From Amorphophallus konjac (taxonomy: Eukaryota > Streptophyta > Magnoliopsida > Alismatales > Araceae): DNA of 64,000 nt. Numbering within the stretch: position 1 is the stretch's first letter; each line of letters begins with the position of its first letter. A model generated the notes under the pieces. The model ran no database searches. It saw nothing but the letters and a program-made list of their open reading frames with translations, and was not told the DNA's origin. The position numbers were made by a program, and so were the translations under genes. Positions 22,513 to 33,403 of the stretch are shown one piece after another. The DNA lies in NCBI GenBank assembly GCA_022559845.1, contig JAHNEJ010001279.1, positions 202,234-266,233 of the forward strand. Direction: 5' to 3'.

Positions 22513-24092
22513 TTATGCTTTCAGGTATGCTTGGCAGCCAACCATAATAGATGGTATCTTGATAGTGGCTGCTCCAGGCACATGATCGGGAACAAAGAAA
22601 AATTCCGCATGCTGGTGGAGAAAGATGTCGGTCATGTCACTTTTGGTGGTAATACGAAAGGTAAGATTATTGGGACATGTAAGGTTGGTAAGTGTTCTTC
22701 TTGTTGCATAGAAGATGTGTTACTTGTTGAAGGTCATGTACATAATCTTCTTAACATTAGTCAACTATGTGATAAGGGCCATAAAGTAGTTTTTGACTCA
22801 CATGCATGCACTATCCATGAACCTAATTCAGAAACTATAAAATTCATTAGAAAAAGAGTCAACAACATTTATTTGGTTGATTTAGATGATGCTGCACATA
22901 TAAATCTATGTCTAACTATAAATAAAGATGACTTAGCCTGGCTTTGGCATCGTAGGTTAGGTCATGCTAGATACAAAATGTTGCATAAACTTAATAAATT
23001 TAGCATGGTTAAGGTCTTACCTAAAATATCATTCAAGAAGAACAATAAAATCTGTGAGGCATGCACTCAAGGTAAACAGACTAGGAAGTCATTTAAGTCT
23101 AGAACAGAAAATATGTCTTCTAAACCGTTTGAGCTAATTCATATGGATTTGTTTGGTCCCTCTAGATCAGCTAGTTTAACTGGTAAAAGATATGGTTTTG
23201 TCATTGTAGATGACTTCTCTAGGTATACTTGGGTGTTTTTCATAACTCACCAGAATGATACTTTTAGTGAATTTCAAGAATTCTTCTGTAGAATAAATCA
23301 GGATGGTAAGTATTCCATATCCAGTATTATGTCAGATCATGGTGGTGAGTTTGAGAACTCACAGTTTGATGATTTTTGCAAGGATAATGGAATAACCCAC
23401 AGATTCTCTTCACCGAGAACTCCAGAACAAAATGAAGTAGCTGGACGAAGGAGTAGAACCTTGGTGGAGATGGCTCGGACTATGTTGGTGGAGAGTAGCT
23501 TACCTAGAAGGTTTTGGGCTGAAGCTGTGAACACATCCTACTACATTATTAATAGGGCTTTGGTAAGACCTTTTACTCAAAAGACTCCTTATGAATTATT
23601 GAAAGGTAAGAAACCCTCACTAGCTCATTTCAAAGTTTTTGGATCTAAATGTTTTATTCATGTTAACTCAAAAAGAGACCTTGAAAAGTTTGAGGCTAAG
23701 AGTGAACCAAGAATTTTCCTGTGATATTCTGAGACTTCTAGATCCTGTAGAATCTATAATGTGAAATCTGAAACTGTTGAAGAATCACCACATGTTGTCT
23801 GTGATGAGACAACTAACATGTCTGAAGTTGATCTCTGCAGGAACAAGGATGAAGGAGAGATATTGAAAAATAAAGAAGTGTAAAGAATTCAGGGGGAGGT
23901 AAGTGGCAACTCAAGTAATCAGCTTACCAACATTAGAGTACTTAGAGACCACCCATTAGTGAATGTTATTGGTAATCTGAATGAACCCCCTAGAACTAGG
24001 TCTCACTTCAGAATTGAAAATGAACTAAATTCATTTGCCTTAGTTTCACAAATAGAACCCAAAAATATTGAAACAACCTTAAAAGAAGATCA

Positions 24093-25732
24093 TGTTGTGT
24101 AGTGGACAGCGGATCTAGAGGGGAGGGGTGAATAGATCTGCCCCTCTTTTCGCAATGTAACCCTCTATATCGCTAGATGAATTAAATTACAGCGGAATAT
24201 AACTAGCTAAACGAAGGACACAATGATTTGCTTGGCAAGATGATTACTAATATATCGATTCGAACCTAAGCATGCATTTAGAACAAAGCAATCACACGAA
24301 CAAACCACAACACATGAGATTTTAAGGTGGTTCGGACTGAATCCCCAGTCCTACGTCCACCCCTCACCAAATCCGGTGAGGCTCCACTAGTGCCACGCAC
24401 TGAATCGCAAATCGGAAAGACCACCGATTGCCTTCCTACTAACCACCTGGTAGGGACGTCAACAACGCAGATCGGACAACCTCCGATTGCCTTCCTACTA
24501 ACCACCGGTAGGGACGATTCTCAGATTCAATTGTTTGTATGAAATGAAAAAGAGAACAAATATGAAATCACTCAAACAAGATATAGAGTATGCTCAAAGA
24601 AAAGAATCTTGTCTGAGTTGCAGAAGCTTGAATCGGATGCTTTGACGATGTCTTCTTTCTTGCGGGATGATCTTCCTTGAACCTCTTCTAGTTGATAAAG
24701 AAGATGATGGATGTAGCTTCAATCTTCCTTTTGATCTTCTTGAGTCGATGAAGAGGATGTAGAAGATGTAGGATGCAGCTTAGATCACCCTTGAGAGTCT
24801 TGATTCCTTCTTCTTCCTTGGAGGTTGAGATGGCTTCAGATCTGGACTTGAATGCCTTGGAATGGATGAAGAACTCCTTCTCGAAGCACTGTTCATAGAG
24901 GTGCTACAGTGCCTCAAAAATGAGCTCCTTTGATCTCCCTTGAAGCCTTGAAGCATTAGGTTTCTAACCCCTCATGTGTTGGTTTTATAACCCTTGGAAT
25001 GGTCCTTGGACACCCCCCAGACCAAATCCACAAATCATGGGAGATTAGGTGAGTTTTGATTAAACAAATACATGGAAAGAGGCTGGCCACGAGGTGGAAT
25101 TCGAAGTCAAACATGGCTGCATCGGGCTGGGGCTGGCGGTCGACCGGAATCTGTAAAATCTCCAACTTGTCGGTTCTAGGAGAACCGGTCGACCGGAAGA
25201 GTAGGGGCAGTCGACCGAAACCTGTAAATCTTGCAGGAGTGGTTCGTTTCTGGAAGAACCGGTCGATCGGAAAGGCAGGGGCGGTCGACCGAAACCTGTA
25301 AAACGTGGAATTCTTAGGCTCTGGCAAATCTGGTCGACCGGCCAAGGTGTGTAGGTCGACCGGAAACACCTATACCTGTAAAAATGAAGTGTTAGACCAA
25401 TGAATCATGTTCATAAGTCAAGATATTCATGTCATCATCAATTTCATGTATTTTGGGATTGAAATCAACTTAGAGTATGCTTTGAGCAGGTCGATCTGCG
25501 TGCGAGGGCGCAACATTTAGCTTTCACCTTTGCCATTTCCACTGAATTCCTTCGTATCTGTCATGAACAAAATATCGCGTGTGTCAGTCACATGAGAGTG
25601 GAAAGTATCAATGACTAATAGTGTTTAGCCATTATCAAAACCAAGAATATCACAGAACTCATATGACCATAGGATGATGTCGAATGACCCAAGTGCCCAC
25701 AGGATGACTCAAATGACCATAGGGACACAACA
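24093..25732 (-). mobile_element. Solo copia LTR, 1640 bp, with gatca duplication
   Basis: Inserted in pol between integrase and reverse transcriptase: gatca (24088-24092) TGTTGTGT ... ACACAACA gatca (25733-25737), an 8-bp perfect terminal inverted repeat with a 5-bp duplication. It is in minus orientation: read that way the 3' end has ATCTATTCACCCCTCCCCTC like other copia LTRs here. A TTATAAAA box (minus, 24983-24990) lies downstream of the GTCGAC array (25139-25360). No internal region remains. Confidence 0.9.
25139..25360. repeat. Phased GGTCGACCGG pairs (array D)
   Basis: GTCGAC (once GTCGAT) cores at 25139, 25188, 25210, 25262, 25284, 25333 and 25355. Pairs are 22 bp apart, and second members repeat at 71, 74 and 71 bp; the first member of the left pair appears decayed. 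Spacers hold GGTTCT...AGAACC inverted repeats and CCTGTAAA. Read on the minus strand, the array is upstream of the TATA box. Confidence 0.9.
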
Positions 25733-27235
25733 GATCATTGGATTAATGCCATGCATGATGAGCTGAATCAATTTGAAAGAAACAAGGTATGGCACCTAGT
25801 TCCCAAACCTTCACATGGCTCCCGTATAGGCACAAAATGGGTTTTTAGAAATAAAACTAATGAACAAGAAAAAAATGTTAGAAATAAAGCTAGGCTAGTG
25901 GCACAAGGATACAATCAGAAATTTGGGATAGATTTTGAAGAGTCATTTGCTCTTGTGGCCAGGCTAGAAGCCATTAGAATACTTCTTGCATTTGCATGTA
26001 GCCTTGGAATAAAACTTCAGCAGATGGATGTCAACTCTGCATTCTTAAATAGTCTAATAAAAGAAAATGTTTATGTAAAACAACCCCCTGGTTTTGAGTG
26101 TATTGATTTCTCTGACCATGTGTACAAGCTGGATAAGGCATTATATGGACTGAAGCAAGCTCCCAGGGCCCGGTATGACAGGTTGAGCTCATTTCTCACA
26201 GGTAAAGGCTTCTCAAGACGTGAGGTTAACCAAACCCTATTCACTATGGTAGATAACAAGGACATTCTTGTTGTTCATATTTATGTAGATGACATAATGT
26301 TTGGGTCAACTAAATTATCCATGTGTGAGAACTTTTCTAATGAAATGACTGATGAATTTAAAATGAGTTTAATGGGAGAACTGAACTTTTTCTTTGGACT
26401 GTAGATCTGTCAAACTTCAGAAGGAAGCTTCATTACTCAAGCAAAATACATCAAGGATCTCCTGAAGAAGTATAAGTTGAAAAATCTCAAGGCCATCACT
26501 ACACCAATGGGTACATCAACTAGTCTTGATGATGACGCTAAAGGTAAATTGGTTGATTCCAAAACATACCGAGGTATGATCGGATCCTTGCTTTATCTTA
26601 CTGCATCTTGACCAGATATTTAATTTTCTGTGTGTTTATGTGCTAGATCTCAGGCTAGTCCTAAGGAATCACACTTGAGTGCAGTAAAAAGGATTTTTAG
26701 ATATCTATCTGGCACCCTTGAATTAGGATTATGGTATCCTACTAGGTGTGAGCTAGAAATGATAGCTTACACTGATGCAAATTATCCAGGGTGTAGGATA
26801 GGTAGAAAAAGTACTAGTGGGTATTGTCAATACCTAGGTGGTTGTCTAGTGTCTTGGGCATCTAAGAAGCAACACATTGTTGCTCTTTCTACTGCTGAAG
26901 CTGAGTATGTTGCAGCAGGAAACTGTGCAGCCCAGGTACTCTGGATTAAGCACCAACTTAATGACTATCACATAAATCTTGGGTGTATTCCTATTTTATG
27001 TTACAACACCAGTGCTATTTCCTTAACTAAAAATATTGTCCATCATTTCCGGACTAAGCACATTGAAATAAAACACCATTTCTTGAGAGATGAGGTAAAT
27101 AAGAATGAAATTGAATTGAACTTTGTAGAATCAGAAAGATAGATTGCTGACATTTTTACTAAACCACTTTGTAATGAAAGATTCAAATTCTTAAGAAGAG
27201 AACTTGGTTTATGTAAATTTGAGCATGATGACTGA

Positions 27236-29328
27236 TTGCTTGAGTTTTTTCTTGCATAAAATAAATGCCTTAATGTGATTGTCATTACATACATTGAATT
27301 GCATTATGTCCATCTTGACTCTAAAGATTTACTAGATGGTATATTTGGAGAAGGGCATATTTCTTCTGTCTGAAAACTCACGTCATGTGTAGAGGCTAGT
27401 CCTCCACCATGTACCATGGGTCAAGGGTGTGTCTAGGTCTTGCACCTTATTTTTGATAATGATAATCAAAATTCATACATGTTGTGCATTAAATGTTGAG
27501 TCCAGGAGTGCATATAGATAGGGGGAGTTCATGTTAAAACATGTTGTGTTCATCTCATATCTTACATGTTGATAAGAGGAGTTTATGTTAGGATGTTTAG
27601 AAATTAAGTCAAGGTTAATTTCATTTTGTTGCATCAAGGAAGATGTGAGTGTTTCTTAAGGAATGTTGACACCCAAAGTCGACACTCGTTTGCATAGGTT
27701 CTATCTGCTACATCCTGTGTCTCAGGCTTTGTTTCTGTCTTACTTGGTCGACCAAAAATACCATGTTAGTCAACCGAAACCTTCACTATCTCCTGAATTG
27801 ATTAACTCCTAGCTAATCAAATGTTTTCACCATTCCCTATGTTTCTCTCATATATATCTTCTTTACGTGGAATCACATCTATAACCTATCACTTGGTATA
27901 TTTCACATCTCCCACTTGTCATATCTATCCAGTTGCATAATTCTTTTTACTTAGTACTAGATTATTTTGAGAAATCCTAAAAAATCTTGCAAAACTCTTG
28001 CACTTCATTTTAGAAATAATGATAATCTAACCTTCAATTCATTACTCTAAGCTACTGAAATAAGAAATCTTCTCTTATAAGAAACCGTGATGTACCATAA
28101 ATGAATTGATAGTTTAAGTCTACTGAATTAAAGAGTCTAAATATTAAACTCAATGACAAAGGCTGTAGTTCACACTTAATAGCTCTCAACCACATCTCAC
28201 ATGATATGTTTCGTAGAGTCTCTCAGAATCTGAAAATTTAAACTTCATGATAAACTTGGTTGAGACACTTGGATTGTGTATTGTTTTTAAACATAAATCT
28301 TTTTGAAAACCAAAGGGAAGAAAAAGTCAAAATTGTGTCAAAAATTCAATAGACAGAGCAATAGCTGAGTAGCACTGAGAAATTGGGTCTTTCATCAAAG
28401 AAATGAAGTGAACCTATGTCATGAAGTGCTTTAGCTATCTCTGTTCAAAAATTGAAATATAATGGTAAATTCTACTGAGTAACTAGGGGTACTGACATCT
28501 AATCAACGTGTACCCTTACGTCAAAAGGTATGGATTATACCTGACTATTCTGAAAAATCATGAGCAAAAAGTCGAAGAAAATAATGCTGTAACCCGAAGG
28601 TGAAAAATCAGAACTATTAAAAATGTTTAATCTCAATACATGTTCCTAGTCACTCTTAAAACATCACTGATTTTGACTGAGTAAGATAAAGTGAGATTAA
28701 ACTTGACACAATCTATGTAGTTTTGGTTTATTGCTATTAAGAGTTACTGCAAAATTATTCAAAGAGTTTGATTGTTAAACTCTTGATTCATCATTCTTAA
28801 ACCAAATCTCTATCAAGGTTGCATAATATGAAGTCTTATACCAGAAGAATCTTAACTCTCAAGGCTTAGTTAATGAAGGTTGATTCAGATTGTAAGCATG
28901 TTCATTTCTGTGCTTCTCTTCATTGAACCTTTCATACATGCTCTTGAATTACCTATCATCCAATCTCCCCTCAATTTTGTTGTCAAGATCACATCACTTT
29001 TGTTAATCATGTTTTTGCTTATGGCAAAGGGGGGTAGAAAAGAGATTGAGTCTTTTATTTGAGAGTTTCATTTGAGTATGGTGGAGAGAGAGCTGTATCT
29101 TCTGTATCTTTTCATGGGAGAGAAAACTACGTTTATGGGGAGAGAGCTGTGAGAAGAAGATTCAGAATCAAATCTGTCTGGATTCAAATCTATCTTTTGT
29201 GGCTATATTTTGAAGTCAGTTATCTAAATCTGCGTTTGGGCATAATTGCACATGTCTATGTCCTTTGCATACTCTGACTCATAGCATTCTCAGTGTTGCG
29301 ATTATGGTGAAGTAGTGTTGCCATAATC
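27236..29328 (+). other. Copia-3 3' non-coding region
   Basis: About 2.1 kb without long frames. It contains block CB1 (27336-27417; ATGGTA pairs with TACCAT), PPT-like ATAGGGGGAG at about 27517, a stretch from about 28350 to 28860 that follows 5040-5530 of Copia-1 module by module, and the 17-nt-loop hairpin (28485-28517). No env-like gene is visible. Confidence 0.6.
28485..28517 (+). other. Stem-loop with 17-nt loop (Copia-3 copy)
   Basis: AGGGGTAC (28485-28492) pairs with GTACCCTT (28510-28517), including one G-T wobble, around the loop TGACATCTAATCAACGT. Compared with 5169-5201, two base pairs change on both sides and the loop keeps 13 of 17 bases. Confidence 0.65.
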
Positions 29329-29375
29329 AAAAAGGGGGAGAATGTTGTGTCTCCTCTAGTTTTCATAATGGCAAA
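29317..29375 (+). other. Polypurine tract inside an inverted repeat, Copia-3
   Basis: PPT AAAAAGGGGGAGAA at 29329-29342, LTR start TGTTGTGTC at 29343. GTTGCCATAATCAAAA (29317-29332) matches the complement of 29360-29375 at 13 of 16 positions. Confidence 0.6.
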
Positions 29376-30629
29376 ATTGTGATTGATTTGATTGATGCTG
29401 GAAAAATTGTTGTGATTTAAAGTTGAGTAGAATAATATATGTTATAATGTCTTTTCATTAAGTCATAATAAGTTCATGTCCAATAATCAGGTCGATGCAC
29501 ATTGTAATCAGGTCGATGCATCTTCTAGTTTAAAGAAGATCAAGTCGATGCATATGCATCCATGTTGCCAGACAGGTCAATGCATCTATGCTTTTTTGGC
29601 CTAGCAGGTCGATGCGGTTGTAGAAGTCTTGCATTATGAGGTCGATGCGATAAAGGATCTTGTGCTTATAAGATCGATGCACCTTGTGCATCGTCTTGGA
29701 GATCAGCTTGATGCAGAAATGTCCTACATCGATGTTTTGAGAGTTTTTGGTAGCATCTCACTAGACAAGTTGACACGTCTCAATGGCACGTCGATGTTAC
29801 AGAACATGGAGTGTGGGCCTGTGCATTAACAAGTCAATGCACTATGTATGTGCATCGATGCAGTGATTATTTTTCTGACTGCATAAGGTCTACCTGTATG
29901 AGAAACAGGTCAATGCTTTATTGTAAACTTGCTACATCAGTTCATCACGTTTAAAAGACAGGTCGATGCACTTTGCTTGTGCATCGATGCATTTGTAGAA
30001 ATTCACGCATTCATTTAGCTTGTCTTCATGATATGCTTAAATCTGCATTCTATAATCATTTATTTTGATATCTTGTTAGCTACATGAAAATGAAGTTAAT
30101 GATGAATCTTCATATCTGTTGTGTCAGGAAAATGAAAAGTGGAATTGCCAGAGTGACTCAGCAAATTGTTCAAACATCTAAACTGCAAAGTTTAGAACCA
30201 AACTGGCCAAGTCATCTTCACTCAAATCTCCAAAGTACAAAACACCCCTAGTATTGATTGAGCATGAAAGGCAACCGTTCGATTGAAGTCCTCAGTAAAG
30301 GTCACGTGGTTCGAAAGATGAAGTATCTTGGCACGTGATCCAAGAATGATACCATAACAGAAGAATCTGCCACGTGGAAGGTCTCCAGCCTTTATTTGAC
30401 ACGAGGATTCTCGTATCAAGCGCCTTCTAGAAATCATTTTGGCTGGAGCGTTCCCTCCACACGCCTTATCAGAATCTTGTGGGGTCCACAAGATTCATGC
30501 TCGAAGATAAAAAGGGATCGTGTGTGCGCTAGAAAAGATGAGAAATATAGAGGGGGCAAGCGAATAGAGTAGAGAGTAGAAAAGGGAAGAAGAAAAAGAG
30601 GTTAGAGATAGCCACTGTGAACCAGAGCT
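29343..30629 (+). repeat. Copia-3 3' LTR, truncated
   Basis: Closely similar to the first 1.28 kb of the LTR at 36874-38976, including the GGTCGATGCA array (29491-30000) and the GATAAAAAGGG box near 30507. The match stops after CCAGAGCT at 30629, where a tRNA-like sequence begins. This LTR is not of the same family as the Copia-2 LTR that precedes the internal region, so the whole is chimeric. Confidence 0.8.
29491..30000 (+). repeat. GGTCGATGCA motif array
   Basis: TCGATGC-type cores at about 29492, 29513, 29545, 29576, 29609, 29642, 29674 and 29709, then sparser copies to 30000. Intervals are 21, 32, 31, 33, 33, 32 and 35 bp, near two and three helical turns. Some copies appear on the opposite strand (GTGCATCG). 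The paralogous array is at 37022-37520. Confidence 0.75.
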
Positions 30630-30720
30630 TAGTTAACCAACTTAAAAATGCATGTAACCGGTGGGATTCGAACTCAAACCGCCCTTGAGCGAGTGAAGTT
30701 AGTTAACCAACTTACCTATT
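30630..30720 (-). repeat. tRNA-like (SINE-like) fragment
   Basis: On the minus strand the sequence reads AAGTTGGTTAACTAACTT, CACTCGCTCAAGGGCG and GAGTTCGAATCCCACC, resembling a tRNA D-arm, anticodon arm and B-box. The T-stem does not pair properly and no acceptor stem is evident, so it is not a tRNA gene. The segment AGTTAACCAACTTA is duplicated at both ends (about 30634 and 30700). A decayed SINE head is the best guess. Confidence 0.35.
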
Positions 30721-30870
30721 AAACATTTTGTATTTAAAATAATATATATAATATATAAAGTGACGTGGTAGCTACCCATGGCCCGACCGTCCCGCCCAGC
30801 GCCTGGGTCGGTCCGGGTCGTGAGGGTCGGGCCAACCGGGGTAGAGTTGTCAAACCTTAGTTTTGGCTAT
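30721..30870. other. AT-rich segment followed by a GC-rich hairpin
   Basis: After ATATATAATATATAAAG comes GGCCCGACC...GGTCGGGCC, an inverted repeat at 30780-30833 with 11 of 12 arm positions paired. Composition is unlike the neighbours. No coding function is evident. Confidence 0.5.
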
Positions 30871-30879
30871 AGTGGAAAG

Positions 30880-31250
30880 TACAAAGCCCCTGTAGGTCGA
30901 TGCATGCCCTTCCATAGGTCGATGCATGGGCCTCATGGATTATATTATCATCATAAATCTCAATGGGCAGGTAAACACAGAGTTAATGGTAAGTCCAAAT
31001 GACCCTCTACTTACTTGAAAGATAGAAACAAGAATTTTGTAAAGAAGCAAAAATGTGTGAACCATTCTAATGTTTTTACTGCTGTTTCTGAGAAGTCTTC
31101 ATGCAGACCTAATGAGAATCCAAAGCAAGCAAGGCAGTTGTGGATACCGAAAGGCATATTGTCATGTCTTGAAGAGTTAAACACTCAAAAGGGACCCAAA
31201 GCTACTTCGGTTCCCAAATTTACAGCTTAATTTACTTGTAGCTAGGCCTT
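30880..31250 (+). pseudogene. gag: Copia-4 gag C-terminal remnant and protease start
   Basis: Translates, with interruptions, to the C-terminal tail seen in Copia-3 gag (LWIPKGILSCLEELN, then KATSVPKFTA-stop), followed by a decayed ALQPY start of the protease region. Two GGTCGATGCATG motifs lie in the first part. The rest of pol is missing: the sequence passes directly to a 3' non-coding region, so this copy has a large internal deletion. Confidence 0.65.
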
Positions 31251-33403
31251 GCAGCCATACACAACTAGTGGCTTGACGATAATGGTTGTCCGAGGCATGT
31301 CAAAGGGGAACAAATGTAAACTCTTATTATGATTGAACAGTAAGTCTTTGCTTTCTTAATTGGCAAGAACAACATGAATAAGGTCATCAAATCAGGTAAT
31401 CCTTCAAAATTAAATTTATATTCTGCTGTATTTGACTGTTAAAAATTTAAGTGTTGCGGCTGAAAATTGCATGGTTGAAGAAGTTGTGATTATTGCTGCT
31501 GAAATTATTTGCTGATGAAAATTTGAATGCTGCTGAATCTATGACTGAATTTGAATAATCATGTTTGTGATTTTTTCCTTCCAACATTTGGGATCAGTTA
31601 ACTCATTTCAAAAAAAAACATGCATGCATTCAGGGAGTTTAATTGTATTCTGTATATCATGTTCAGTGGGAATTCAATTGCTTACTATATATCACAGTGA
31701 GGGGGAGTTGCACATATGGTATTCTGCATGAGTCATGCATCCATTCTCATATTTGAGTCTGCTTGTGCAGTTGTCATGCATTCATACCATGGACTCTTGT
31801 GGTATATCAAATGGTGATTGGTAGAATGGCATGTTAAGCTTGTCTGAAAGTCACACTATGCGTAGAGAACTTACCTTCGCCAAGTACCAAAGGTCCAAAA
31901 TTCATGTAGGTAAAAGCTTTGGATAGGTCAATTGGTGTATAACATCTCATGAATGCATATAGAGTCACCTGATTTGACTGAGGGGGAGCTCAGACCATCA
32001 TCTTTCATTGAATTTACATTATTCTTAACTGAAAGTCGACTTTTTATTCTCAGAAAGTTGACTTATCTTATCATCTGTTCAGATATGGTTGCTTTCCACC
32101 GTCAACAATTGGTATCATCATTCTTGCATCTCTGATGTACCATTTTTATTCTGAATGCTTTCCAACCCATCTGATTTCAACATGGCTTCATAATTTTAGG
32201 GGGAGCTATTGGAAATTACTCTTCTAGTTTCTTAGAGAGCTATCGAAATTGACATATGGAAATAAGTTAATGGTTTGGGGTCCATAAGCCTCTAAAATTT
32301 GAAATTAAACGCCTATGAGAATTTATGCACGTGTTCATATAACCGTTTTGAATCAGCCTAATAGAACTGTGTCCTCACCTTCTCTTGAGATTGAATTTTT
32401 GATAGTAGTGAGGCCACTCTAGTTGAAAGGTTTAAACTTAGTATTTTTTTTAAACCTGTATCTTGAAAAAGTCAAAAGGGAATACACCATGAAATTTCTG
32501 GAAGATATTATGAATGCAATAAAAGAAAATGCAGAGCAATGGCATATTTCATTGGGAAACCAAATCCATGCACCAATGAAGTGTTGTGGACAGTGTCAAG
32601 ATATGAAACGCTAACTCTGTCCAATAGGAGGCAAAATGGTCAACTGTGCGAAGTAATCGGTGTCTCTGGTGTCTCATAAATATATTTCCCCACACTGAAA
32701 AGCCAAACTGAACCTAATTGCTCATTAGAGTATACAAAAATATAAATTGTAAAAATGGTTGACCCAAGGTAAATATCAAAACTTGTGTAGGTTTAACCTC
32801 AGTACTGGTAAAACCCTTCCGAGAGGTGTCTAATGAAATCATTTTTCTGATCAAAAGAGCTTGGAAGGGAACTACTTTGAAGAGGTTGTTTTAACACTGT
32901 TACATGTGCTAGAATGAAATTGTTCTCGGTTTTAACTTCAGATTTAAGGCTTATATGTCTTGAACCATTGGCAACAATAAGGTCATTTACCTTAGCCTTT
33001 AAGAAAATTGATGAGTGTTTCTCAATTTCTACCCTCAAGTGAAATTTCTCATATGAACCATGTTGAATAGTTTTGTTCATGCCAATGATGCCTCTCATCC
33101 CTAAAAGTTTCGTTCATTCTTTCTCCTCTCATCACCTGGTATTAGTCTTGTCTCTCATCCTCTCAACTCCCCAGTCTTGTTTTGATGATGTCAAAGGGGG
33201 ATAGAGTGTCAAGTCATTGTGAGAGAGTGACAAATCACTGCATTGCATACAGGGGGAGAGATTGATATAAGGGGGAGTGAGTGTCAAGTCATTGTGAGAA
33301 AGTGACAAGGAAAGAGTGTCAAGTCGGGAGAGAATTATATGCTTTCATACATAACTTTTGGAATCAGGATGACTTATTTACCATGAATACTTTTCATCCA
33401 TGG
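31251..33403 (+). other. Copia-4 3' non-coding region
   Basis: AT-rich, without a convincing gene. It holds CB1 (31791-31896), PPT-like GGGGGAG tracts at about 31693, 31981, 32203, 33196, 33251 and 33271, a GCAGAGCAATGGC module (about 32531) shared with Copia-1, and a stem GGACAG/CTGTCC at 32588-32622 that may be the third copy of the stem-loop. Confidence 0.55.
31791..31896 (+). other. Conserved non-coding block CB1 (Copia-4 copy)
   Basis: TGGTATATCAAA (31800-31811) is identical to Copia-1 and to the LTR at 38651. TGGTA pairs with TACCA (31885-31889), and GGAC (31791) with GTCC (31893). CTATGCGTAGAG and CCTTCGCCAAGTACCA are also identical to Copia-1. Confidence 0.6.

Larger units (their letters stand above)
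22513..27235 (+). pseudogene. pol: Copia-3 pol (protease-integrase-RT-RNase H), interrupted
   Basis: In the same frame as the gag end but beyond a TGA. Domains in order: aspartic protease (WYLDSGCSRHM, about 22552-22584), GAG-pre-integrase with the HH-CC zinc finger (LWHRRLGHA ... CEACTQGK), integrase core (HMDLFGPS, SDHGGEFEN), then, beyond the solo LTR, reverse transcriptase (YVDD intact, about 26285) and RNase H (STAEAEY), ending EHDD-TGA at 27233. Defects: the third integrase catalytic Glu is Gly (GGA, 23443-23445); stops at 23722, 23881, 26402, about 26609 and 27140; the RNase H Asp in CDN is Tyr (27002-27004). It is plainly a SIRE/copia pol and non-functional. Confidence 0.9.

Noticed and set aside
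30630..30720. Possible tRNA gene on the minus strand
   Set aside because: A B-box-like GTTCGAATCC is present, but the T-stem is mispaired and no acceptor stem or CCA-side partner is found; a SINE-like remnant fits better.
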